Shown: positions 26,801-38,800 of the stretch, piece after piece
Numbering within the stretch: the first letter of the stretch is position 1
Layout: every line of letters begins with the position of its first letter
Assembly (NCBI GenBank): GCA_027886175.1
Contig: JAJNNQ010000026.1
Span: forward strand, 12,829,501 to 12,893,500
Direction: 5' to 3'
Source of the DNA: Phylloscopus collybita
Lineage: Eukaryota; Chordata; Aves; Passeriformes; Phylloscopidae
Length of the DNA stretch: 64,000 nucleotides
Position numbers and translations under genes: made by a program
The notes under the pieces: generated by a model
Told to the model about the DNA's origin: nothing
Database searches by the model: none
Seen by the model: only the letters and a program-made list of their open reading frames with translations

Positions 26801-29800
26801 TCTTTGCATTGCATAACTGTCACACGTCCTTCCATGTAATTTGATTTGATAGCTGATGATATTCATAGCTTGGTGTAATTAGTGAAGAAACAGACAATTT
26901 GAAGAGCAGAGGGGCAGCTTCAGCAGAGGGAACAGTGATCTTTCATGTGCATTTACTGTGCCCTCATAGCTGCTTAGAAATTTGCAGCAGTATAAGTGGT
27001 CTGAAATGAGTTCTCTAAACAGGATTTATGAGAAGTTTTATTTATGAATGAATGGTTGTCAAACAAAGTTATGTTTTAGTCTGTGTCTGCTCTGCTTTCA
27101 TTCTGAGTGTAGGCCTTTTGTGCATTAAAATACGAGAAGAATTGCTGGTAATTTCTAAAAGAAAAGTCAAGTAGGTGTTTGCTTAGACACCCCTTTGAAC
27201 CAATAAGTTTATTTTTAAGTCATGCATTTGATATTTTTACAGCTCTTCTTACTGCCTTCTAACATAATATAATGCTTTGCTTAGCTTCAATTATGGTTTT
27301 CTTCTTGCATGTGATAGGTTGCTACCATTATGCTCATTTCTCAAGATTAAAATATTATGAATAATGTATTATATTGTAAAATATTAATGTTTAATGTTAA
27401 GCTATATTAAATTATACACTGAACACATACATAAAACACACATACATAAAACATACAAATATAAAATAAGTTTGTTTGATGCTGTCTTTTTTTTAACTGA
27501 ATTGGTGAAATTTTTGTCTATAATAATTACATAGATATATTGTGCAGTTGTTCCCTGAGACAGTGTTAAATGGAAGTCTTTCCCTTCCCTTAGTGTTCAG
27601 CTGTGACCTTCTAAATAGAGCGAGGAAAATGTCTCCTGCTCTGTGTGGCTGGAGTGAGAGTAAAAAGGCTGCCTAGTTAATTATACTGAACATTTTAAGA
27701 TGTCTCTTTCTTTTGTTTGGTGAACTGCAAATAAGGTTTTCTGTAATACAAGTATACATTGGAAAGTATAAGAAGAAAAAAATTAAAAATTATGTCATTT
27801 GTTTCATTCTCCCCAAGAAAGGGAGTTCCGTGCTCCATCTTTGGGATCTTTGGAAAATTGCATGAAGCTTTCCCAGATGACAGTCCAGGGACTTCAGCAG
27901 TTCAAGTCTCCCCTTTTACAGCTGCCTCACATTGAAGAGGACAATCTGAGGAGAGTTTCCAATCATAAAAAGGTATAAAAATACAAATGATACTTGGTAA
28001 CCTCTTAAAATGCTATCTGCTACTTCTTTTACCTATTTGTGGCCAAGGAAGCAAGGTCATGAATTAACTAAGAGAATAAAAATAGATTTATTTTTAAGGA
28101 ACTCAATACAATACTTCCTAGATGTTCTGTCTGCTTTTGGTTTCTTTAAAGTCCATCTCAGTTAGGAGGTGGGAATTAGGATCAGAGATCTGTTAAACGT
28201 AAATAAGTGTAAAAGATCAGTCTGTGTTGATCTAACAAACAACAGAAACAGTTTCTTTCTTATTAAAACGTACTGTCTTCTATTTGACATTCTTCCAGAA
28301 TGTGTCTGGAATATCCTGCTGGGATGTTTTTTTCTCGGGATGGGTGGGGTGAGGGGCTTGTTTGGCTTTACACTGTTCTTAGTGTACTTTGATAGAAAGT
28401 ATATTTGGAAGCTTACACGCAGGAGTTCATAAAATAAAAAAAAAAATCAGTTACTGTAGGAAGCATTTCAGCTTTTATGATCCTTTGTGTGAAAGAGTGT
28501 GTCTTACAAAACCTTTGCCATGTAACTGTAGTTGGGTAAGTGTTGGTATTTGTAGAATTTAAGGATGGAAAAGAATAGTCTTGTCTGAATACCTGCATGT
28601 GTTTCTTCACTCTGTTTCACCAACTGTGTCTGCATTTAAATCTGCTTGTTTGTTTGAATCTAGTGTATCTTCTGGGAGTGCCTGGCTAGAAACAGCCCTT
28701 TGCTTCTACTAGAAGCTGTTGAGTTTTCTGATGGTTTTATTACAGTGGTTAATTTGGATGGATTGTGAAAATATTCTTTTTTTCTGATGGAAATTTTGTT
28801 TAGCTTTAACTACAGCCTTAGGGGATGTTTAAGTGATTCTGTGTTAGTGTGAAGACTAAGAATTCTTAGGTACTGTATGTTTTTAATCCTCTCTAAAGAT
28901 GCTTGTTCATGAAATATTCAAATAGTCATATCCTTTGGATGAAGTAAAAGATTCTCTTACAAGGTATCATTAAAGACTAACTTTTTAAATGCAGTCTTAA
29001 ACTACAGGGAACATATGAGAAAAGAAGTAATTTTAGATGTATTTTTTGACATGTGCATTGTAACTAAGTAAAAAACCAAATAATTTGGCTACGTTATAAT
29101 CCCACCTCTGTTTGCTGTGAAAGAGGGGAAAACCCCCGGTTTTTTAGACAAGTTTGTACAAGATCACATGCATGAGTTCGTCAAAAATACAGTGCCCTAG
29201 ATTGGATGCCCTGGATGCATGAAATTTTTTTTAATAAAGTACATGCATTTATAATGGTGAGGTAATCAAGTATTCAAATCTGTGTTTGTTTTATCCTTTT
29301 AGCTCTGCTCTGCAGATCTTAGAAGGAGTAGATACAGATTTGTTTGCAGTTCAGTACAAAAAAACCCCTAAACTTATATTTGGTTGTTTCTGCTAATGTA
29401 AATCTGAAATAAAGAATAGATAGAATGAAGTATTCTACTGAAATAAAAACCCCTACTAGTAAGATTTCTTAGCTCAAGTTTCTGAAAAACCTGTCTGAAA
29501 TAACAATTTATAAGAAACTATAAAGAGCCATTTCTAAGGGATGACATACTAAGGAGCACACCAATGTTAAAAGCAGTTCTGTTCAGTAGGTTTGAGTGCA
29601 GCCTCTTCGGTTTATTGTTTCTGAAAACATAGGCTTGCTAGTTTCCTAAAGCGTGGGGTTTTTTATAAGAACAAATGTCATGGTGTGTATGTATTAGTAA
29701 CGTGGGGATACCAGTGATGTATTATCAAGAGTTTATTTGTCGACAGTGTTCTGTGCTACCATGGGACTTCCTTTCTTCTTTTTTTTATTTCAGTATAAAA

Positions 29801-32800
29801 TCAAAAGTATTCAGGATTTGGTGAGTTTGAAAGGCTCAGATCGTCGCAATTTACTGCACTTCCTAGAAGATAAGAAATATGAAGAAGTTATGGCTGTCCT
29901 TGGCAGCTTTCCATATGTCACTATGGATATAAAACCACAGGGTGAGTGGGAGGTCCTTTTGTTTTGTGTATATCACTCTTCTGACGTTTTGATAGTCTGC
30001 TTGGCAGTAGGCTTTCGGAGGATGCTGAAACAGAACTCGCTGCTATTTATGTGACCTGGAAATTACATACTTCTTTGGAGTGGTGGGTTCTCGTACATGA
30101 GAGTTACAGTCTGAGGAGGTAAAGTACATTGAAACATTCCATGTATTCCCAAGCCAGCAGTAATTTTTCATCCAGGAGCTTATCTGAAATTTCATCTTTG
30201 ATTTTAGTATTTCATAAGCAATTTGGAATTCTGATTGAAATACCACTTTTATTAGCTGTCTTAAACAGTTACCCTTATTCCAGAATTTATGCTTAGCTTT
30301 CTTCAGCATGCAATCACTTGTGAGGTTTTTGAGTTGGAGATCCTGATGACTAAATATTCATGGGTTCCTTTGTGATTCCTGGTATTGTTTTTATATCTGG
30401 TAGAATTTGTCCAAGCTATGCTTAGCTACGTTTTGTGTGCACTATTTCAGTGAAAGTATAATAGTGTCCCTCTCTGAAGATTAGGCATATTGTAAGCAGT
30501 TCCTGTTAGACAGCTTTGCAGTGGGAGGTGAATTGGTTCTGTGGCCTCCTTTTCTTTGTAGAAGATCAATGCTAGTAAATGTGTGATATTTGAAAGGTTG
30601 TTCTAATTCTTGTTTCTAGTTTATATTTTCATTGTGATAGCAATGATCACATTCAAAGTGTGATGCGCTTTGTTTGGGGAGCCTGCTTGTAATATTTGGC
30701 TTAGGCGTAGTCCCCTGTGAGAAGCAAGTGTTAGAAGAAATATCTCTTAAGGAAGCAAACGGCTGCTAATTTTGGTGTTTCTGAATGTTATTTTTGTTGT
30801 TTTGTTGGTTTTTTAAACAAATAAACAGAAAACTCTCTGTTATTGTAGCATAGGATTGTATACGATTTTGTTAATCTGCTTAAAATTCAATCTTGACGTA
30901 CCTCCCCATATTTTGACAAACAACGTTTTCCTGCCTGTAGTCTTCATTTGTCACACAGCTGCACTCAAGTGTGGTGTGGAGGATTAAATGTAGATGCTTT
31001 TCTGTTTAGCTCAGTATTTTCATTATATAAAATATATATGTAAGACTAGTGAATAGTAAAACTGCTTTCTCAGGGAGGGACTGTAGGGGAATAAGTAAAA
31101 TGTCTACACTGGGATATAACTGTTCCTCTCCTACCTGAGACATTCTCCAATTTATAGATTGGAGGTATAAACTCCTCAGTGGCTCCCCTGTGGGGTTTGT
31201 TTGATGTTTTAGTTAAACTAATCATTGCTGTTCTTTTATTTTCCTTTGCCTTCTCCTTAAAAAATAATTAAATGCATGATTGTTAATGTGGCATTGAAAT
31301 TGAGTTGTTAATCATATGAAAGTCAGGAAAATGAAAATTATGATTCCCAGAACAAATATAATGGGATCCTTCTGGTCATGTGTGATATTTCATGTTTCTG
31401 AAGTTTTATGCTTTAATATATAATGCGCCCGTATTACAGGGTTATGGTTCCCACAGCAGCTATAACTTTAAATTTTCCAACTTTTGTGCAATTAAAATTT
31501 CAAACTCGTTGTTGCAGTTTCGCAGGTTGCTGAATTACCAGCTCTCATTCTGATAGTATATTTGAAGTTGTAAGAGACTTACTAAATAATACTTTGAAAT
31601 TATTTTTTGTTAAAAATTCGGCAGTTTGAATGCTTATGTTTAGAAGTAGCCGAAATGTTTAATGGAGAAAAAGGCTTTAAAGAAGTCTAATAGATGTGTT
31701 GCTTTTCTTTTTGCACTAGTTTTGGATGATGAAGACAGCAACAACATCACAGTAGGTTCTCTTGTCACTGTACTGGTCACACTAACAAGACAGACCATGG
31801 CAGTAAGTATTAAGACTACTTTTTCTTTCACGGCAACTGTGGGTGTACACTAGTAAAAAAGCACTTCTAGTGGTTTTGTAAACAAAACTGTGAGGTTAAG
31901 ATTTGAAATTGAGAACTTGTGCTCTTATTCCGTCCTTCTGGTTTTGTTGCTGAATGAGAAAGTTTTCCTGGAATGAAATCAAAGTTCAGTCTGACCCATT
32001 GCAGTTGTCTAGGGAACGGTAAAAGAATATGGCAAGTGATACTGCTCTGAGGTTTGTAAACAACAGGAAAAGAGGCATTCAGAAACTTGGTTCTTGAACT
32101 AAAATGAAATACTCAAGTCCTCAGGACAGTGTTGATTTTGCTTTATGTGGGCTCATAGTGTTACAAATCTCTTGGGTGTTTTAGGCACTTTTATGAAAGA
32201 AACACAGTCCAGCAGAACGCTGAGTATGCGTAACTTAATATAAAGGAGGTAACCAGTGTCATGTAAAGAAAGTGGAGTGCTGTGTAGGAAACAGTGTGGC
32301 ATAACCAAAACAATACTGTACCCTAGTAGTTAAACGTCTGATGTGTGCTTATTTTCTAGCTTAAAATGCAGTAATGGCTTTCTTTGAACAAAAAACTTTA
32401 ATGCTCAGAACCTAAACAAACTTCTGACATGTCAAAAACTCTCATGTCAATTTTTGCATCTCTACTAATGACATAATTGTCTAGGTAAACAGAGTGTCTG
32501 AGTTACACCTCTAAGGTGAGGCACAAAAGCCTGAGTATTACAGGTGAGATCAGATTATTGAAGCCAGTTCAGCAGAAAGTCTGGAGAGATATATATATAT
32601 ATATAAGCTCTGTGTGCTCGTGCTGTGGTAGCCGAGGGTGCAGTAGGTAGAATGTAAAAGCACTGTATCCACTATGCTGCAGCTGTAAAATGAAGGAAAC
32701 CAAAAGTTTTGAGGATATCGAACTGTACTTAAAAACTAAAATGTCTAACAGTGTATAGGAAATTCATTTAAAATGTTTCCTGTGTGACCTCCACTAGGCA

Positions 32801-35800
32801 GTCTGGCATAGAAACAGATGACTGTAAGACAACAGCTAGCTTTTTGTATGATGCATGTTTTCTGTGGTGGTATTTCCTATTTGCCATCTTTATATATGAC
32901 ACTCCTTGTGGCTATTTTGTTTGGATGTTTTTTTTTTTTTTTTTTTTAATGGCATATAGTATATTTTGAAGAAAGAAATGTATTAAAAATCCATTTACAT
33001 AGAGGTGTCCCAGTCTACAGAATACTAACATTGTGTTGTGTCTTAATGTTTCACATTTCTGGTTTGATTTGTTGTTCTGTGTCCCTGTGTAGCAGAGCAG
33101 CTGTTAAAGTTTTTAATGCTCTGACAACTGGAGCAGAATTAGCATTTTACTACTGCTTGCTTTTGTGATACAGGATTTCTGTGCTTTATAAAACAAGTAA
33201 ATTCTTTGGAACAAGATGACATGTTGCTACTAAATTTCTTTATAATACTAGTGATGGACCAAATGTTTGAAATAGTGTTTAATTTTGATCTGTTAATCCA
33301 CTGTTGTGTCTGTCACTGATAAAAGAATTTGCCATGAGTAAAATATTCAGACCTGATTAAGGTGATTTAGCTTAAGTTCAAATATGAAATAATAATTTGC
33401 TCTTGGTACAGAGAGGCATTAATAGTTCTCACACCTTTCTCTAACCAGGAAGTGTTTGAAAAGGAACAGTCTATATGTGCTGCAGAAGAGCAACCAACAG
33501 AAGATGGGGTAAGTGAACAGTGAATGTTCCTCTGGGTAATTCAAGAGAACTTTCTTTCAGATCTTAAACTGCTAATTGTGCACTTCTCAAGCATTTTTTT
33601 CAGAGATGCCTACTGAAGTGTCCTTTGAGCTGTGCTTTCTAATTTTGTTTCTCAGCTTAAAACACTTTAATTTAAGTTGAATGACTGAAATTTTATGAAC
33701 AGAATAAATATTTTAATACTGCTTTCCTGCAGCAAGGAGATGCCAGCAAAGTTAAGAGCAAAGGATGGCAGCAAAAGAACAAAGGAACCAAGAAAGCTTC
33801 AAAATCAAAGAAAAAGAAGCCATTGAAAAAGAAACCTGTGCCACCTTCATTGCAACCACAGAAACAGCAGAAGCAAAAACAAGCTAATGGGGTAGCTCAC
33901 AGATTCAATGATATTTATAATTTTATCCAGTTTATCCCTTGTAATCTGTCTCTTACGTTTCAGTTTATTCTCTTGTGAAGTGTGTCTTCTAAAATAGCGT
34001 TTGTTTTCTCTACATTTAACAATTACTAGTGGAGTAATCAGGGAACCACCATGGTAATGTTTGCAGTGGCCTGCTGAAAGTTCTGCTCAACTATTTAAAA
34101 AATTTGGCTTCATAATCCCTTCTTACGATTAGCTCTTGTTATGCTGCCTTCTTGGAGGTAAATTGTTCTAGAGCTTTTTCTTTAAAGATAAAAACTGAAA
34201 TGAGACTTTCTTCTGATAAATTAAGTCGCTTTAGTAACTTTACGCTCCCACTGCATGGTGTTTTCTCCACCTCAGTGGCTATGTTGTAGATACTTCCTTA
34301 AGTTCTCTGTAGTTTTCTTAAGACTTTATGAAATGCAGTCCCGGAGTCACAGAATGGTTTGGGTTGAAAGATCATTTGGCTTAAAGAGCATTTAGTTCCA
34401 ACCCCTCTGCCATGGGCAGGGGTGCCACTCACTAGATGAGTTTGTCCAGGGCCCCATCCAGTCTGGCCTTGAACACTTGCAGGGGATGGGACATGTAATT
34501 TGGCAATCAAATGAAATGAAAAGGATTAATCTTCACTGTAGACATAACTCTGTGACACAGGAAGAGTATAGATCTGCGACCTACCATAAGGCAGGTGCTG
34601 TGAATTCTGCGTACTACAGTAATGCAGACAAACTAAGTTAGAGGTGTTGGGTTTTTGCTTTTCTTTCTCATTAGGAAGTCGTTGTGAAGGAAGAGGAGGA
34701 GGAGGTCTCTGATAAAGGAAGTGAATCTGAAGAAGAAGAAACAAACAGGGACTCTCAAAGTGAAAAAGATGATGGAAGTGACAGAGACTCTGACAGAGAA
34801 CAAGATGAGAAGCAAAACAAAGATGATGAAGCGGTAAGCCTTACTTTTTCTTGAAGGGTAATGTTGCCTCTGGGGTTGAGAGAAAATGCATTTTAATCCT
34901 CTAGCATCCCCTCAGGCTAGGCAACACTAGGATGAAGGAGTAATACTGGTTCTCCAGAGGTTTTCAGACCTCATTCTGGTGTAACAGCTTTGTCATTGCA
35001 AGTTTGTTTCAGAGTGAGTAGGGAAGAGTCTTTTCAGCATGGTCAGAACACTTAGAAATGAAATGAGAAAAATGGCTAAACTTCAGGAGAAAACGTATTT
35101 CTTTCAGCTGAATTTGATTACTGTCTTCTGCAGATTTCTGACTTAAAGTCTCTCCCTTGAAATGTGCTCTTTACAGGCAGTGGCTGTTGCATGCTGCAAA
35201 GTGCATACTAAGCATGCAGTAGTTGAAAAAACTTGTACAGGCGCTTACTAAAGTTTAGTAATTGTTAGGTTATTAGTTTGAAACTGTAATAGTGTAATAG
35301 AGTGAAACATTGTGGTGGTAGATGATTTCTGCACTATAGGTCTTACAGTAAAAGACTTGAGTGACAGCTGAATGGCCCATAGAGTGTGAGATGAAGCTTC
35401 TGATGGGAGAGAAATCATCAAACTTGTAATCAGGACTCTTATGGCTGAGGTAGAGAGTGTTTATAGGTAGTGTTTGTAAAATTGGGTTTTGAAGAATGTG
35501 TGCAAACCCCACAGATGTTTTTCCCCTTTATAATGTTTATTATTGCACAAGAACTAGTCACATGGACCATTTTCTGTCTTTTTAGTACAAAAGATGGTTA
35601 GTGCACAGTAATTCTTTAACCTTATCTTTGACAGGAGTGGCAAGAATTACAGCAAAGTATACAGAGAAAGGAGCGAGCCCTTCTTGAAACGAAGTCAAAG
35701 ATAACACATCCTGTTTACAGTCTTTTTTTTCCTGAGGTCAGTAATAAAAAACATTACAGTTGTGAAACATGAAACTTAATATAAATTAATTGATCCTTTT

Positions 35801-38800
35801 ATATTTTTTACTCTAAATATTGGGCTTTTTAAAAAGCTTAATGCCTGGGAAAAAATCTAGTATTAATTTTATAAAGTCTTGACTTATAAAATTAAACACT
35901 TTCAGATACTTTTCTAAAACCTTTTTCTTCATTATTCTTTCTTCCCTGTTCCTAGAGACTTGTAAACCTGTATAAAACTTAAGGTGAAATATTGAAATGC
36001 TTTTAACTCTACATCTAACTGCAAGTGCCTGTGACTAGGGAGGGTCCTGGCCCCTCCTATGTTATGAATAATCACAGGAGAGTTTGGGAGGCATTTGGAG
36101 CAGCAGATAGTTTTGGCTTAGTGGTTGACTTCAAGTCTCAATGCAGCAATATGGTGGAGTTGTTTGGCAAAGCTGTCCTTTGCCACCACAGTGTAGTCTG
36201 GATGTGGCAGAAGGCAATTGTGGAAATGTGGAACTTCTTTCCTACAGAGCTCAGAAATTCAAGTTCAAGTGTGGATGAGGGTCAGAGGAAATTATATATT
36301 TGAGTGGTGACTCAGTGTATGCTGAGGTGTGTTTACAGAAGCCTTTGGTGTTGAAAGTATTAGCTGATATATCAGTTGTTACTTGCACTAACAGCTGGCC
36401 ACTCAGTAGTTTTCTGAGAAGCCCTTAACAGCAGGGGAACCTTGAAAGAGAGGGGATTTTTCCAAGTGGAGTGTTTGTGTTTGAAGCAGATAAGTTAGGT
36501 CCTTGGGGTGACCTGATTGGAACCAAGAGGAAGGAGTATTTGGCCACACTTTCTTTCCTGGTCAGTGGTTCAGTTTCCTTTGCTTCCTTACAGTCTGACT
36601 AAGGGACTAACCTAGGATCTCTTCTCTGTTGTTGTGCTACGTCCAGTAACAGGGGTGGGATGCAAGGCTTATGCTTCCTCTTGTGCTTTAAAGAAGACAG
36701 CTAAGAAGGGAAAGAAGAGTAACACATGAATTGAAAAGGAGGACATAGTGTATATTTGCTTCCTCTCCTCATTGCCCAGGGCTCTTTGTCCATAGCCTGT
36801 ACAGCTTGTTGCATGTGCAAACATGCCATTGTCCACGTGCTTGTGATCACATTGTTCCTGCTGGCTTTACCTGCTAGCAGCATTAAGAAGCAAATTGTGG
36901 GGAGCAAGACTTCTTGCTGAGGACCCAGAGAGGACATAAGGTGAATAAATTGTCTTCCTGAAGGCCTTAGCTGACATCTAGTTTTGTAGTGGCTGAACTT
37001 GAAGCTGTATTTTCCTGACACTTGGATGCACTCCCATCTCTCAGTACAGCTTCCAGCAGTACACCAGCATAATGTTGAAAGGTGTACTGGCATTCTGCTC
37101 TTCTGGTTGCCTTAGATCACGTAAAATGTGCTGCAGAGTCTTAACGCCTCCTTGCTGCGAAGGCAGCTGGATTGAAGTTGAGTTGAAGCTCACAGGCAGT
37201 AAGTGCCATGCCCAGTGCTTTAGAGGTGCTGAATATTTGTATTTCTCTTCTACTGAAGTGAGGGTCCTTTCAGAGCCTTTACTTATACTTACTCTGTATA
37301 AAGCTGCATAAGCTTCAGCTGTGTGTAACCAAGTTACATATGGGTTTTGTGATAAAAAACCTAAATACAGCTTGCTGCTAAAAAGAAATCTAGGGCTGAT
37401 CTGAATGCTTGAACTTGAAAGATACACACATATCCTCTCATGGTACTGCAGCTGTAAATTTTCCAACTTTGCTTCACTGATTTCATGGAAGTTGAATGCA
37501 GCTGTACTTTGTTCTGTAGCTGCAGTTGGAGCATGTTCAGAGTTGATCTGCAACATCTGAAGAACAAAAACCATCATACTCTGGTTTGGGTTTCTTTTTT
37601 TTTTTTTTTTTTCATCTGTTATTTAGGGTATCATTTGTACTGTGGTCATGGCCAGTTCAGAGATAAAAAAAAAAAATAGAGATAAAATGCAGTGTTCAGA
37701 ATTTAAAGATGTTTGAGTAGTAGCTGAGCATAATACTCCTTGTTCTCAGGAGGCAGTCTTAATGCTGTTTCATCCAGGTTTTGGGGCAGTTGATTACTCT
37801 GCCAGAGATGTGTCTTTAATCTATGCAGGTTCCTAAATAATTATCTTCTGCTCCTTCATCCATGGGTCCAGAAACTGCACAGATTGTAGCTTTGACATTT
37901 TTTAGGTAGAAACTGGCCTTGGTGTTCCAATTTCATGAACATACTGGTTCCCTGGCATGCCAAACCTTGCACCCATCTGTTAAAGGGCTTTTTGCCCACT
38001 TGCCTGTTAGTTTGCCAGATTCTCACAGGCATAAACTTTAAATTCCACCCAGTAAGCAAGAGGAAAATCACAGTCCCTCACAGTTGGCCTTTCTGTAAAA
38101 AAGTGATGGCACTTCAGGATCAGGAGATTTACTTCCAAAAATTTTACTCTATAGAATCCTTTGAGCTTTAGATCAATGATTACTGTTTGCACTGGTATTT
38201 TTTCCCCACTTGGCTGTTATTTTTACTAGTTTTTATGAAAATCCGTTTGATGATTTTGATCTTGGTCTGTTTCCATCACTCTCAACAGCAAGGAATTTTT
38301 TTGGTTGTTGAAGAACAATGTATAGTAAGTCAGCACAGTGTTTTGGTAAAATCAAAAATAATATATTGATACAACTGCAGGTCCTTTTTATTATGGTCAC
38401 AGTCCTCATAGGCCTAAAATAGTGACTAGCCATTTCTGTAATGGATCTTGCTTCTGTAGCTCTTGTTCATCTGTACTATTTATACTGTTCATCTTTCTAT
38501 TCCTAGAGGCCTCTTGGCTAAGAAATGAGCACTTTGACTGCCTAAGAGTCTTCTTTGCTACAGCTGTCAAGAAGATTGACAATGTATTTACTGTTGAAAC
38601 TTAACAGATAAAATAACTTATGCCTTGTAATCACATGGGATGGTTTTTCCTAAAGAAATTCACTTGGAATAGTTGTAAGAAAGATTTAGAATTCTGCACA
38701 TTCTGGTCTTAAATAGTATATGAATAGGTTTTTGTCCTGTTCTCTGTGCCTGTTCCAAAAACAGGAGGGAATGCTGTTGCTTCACTGTGATGCTTTTACG

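Noticed and set aside
29737..30054. 105-codon frame covering SEC63 exon 13
   Set aside because: The middle is exon 13; the ends are intron read-through.
31662..31853. 63-codon ATG frame covering SEC63 exon 14
   Set aside because: It is exon 14 with intron flanks on both sides, not a separate gene.
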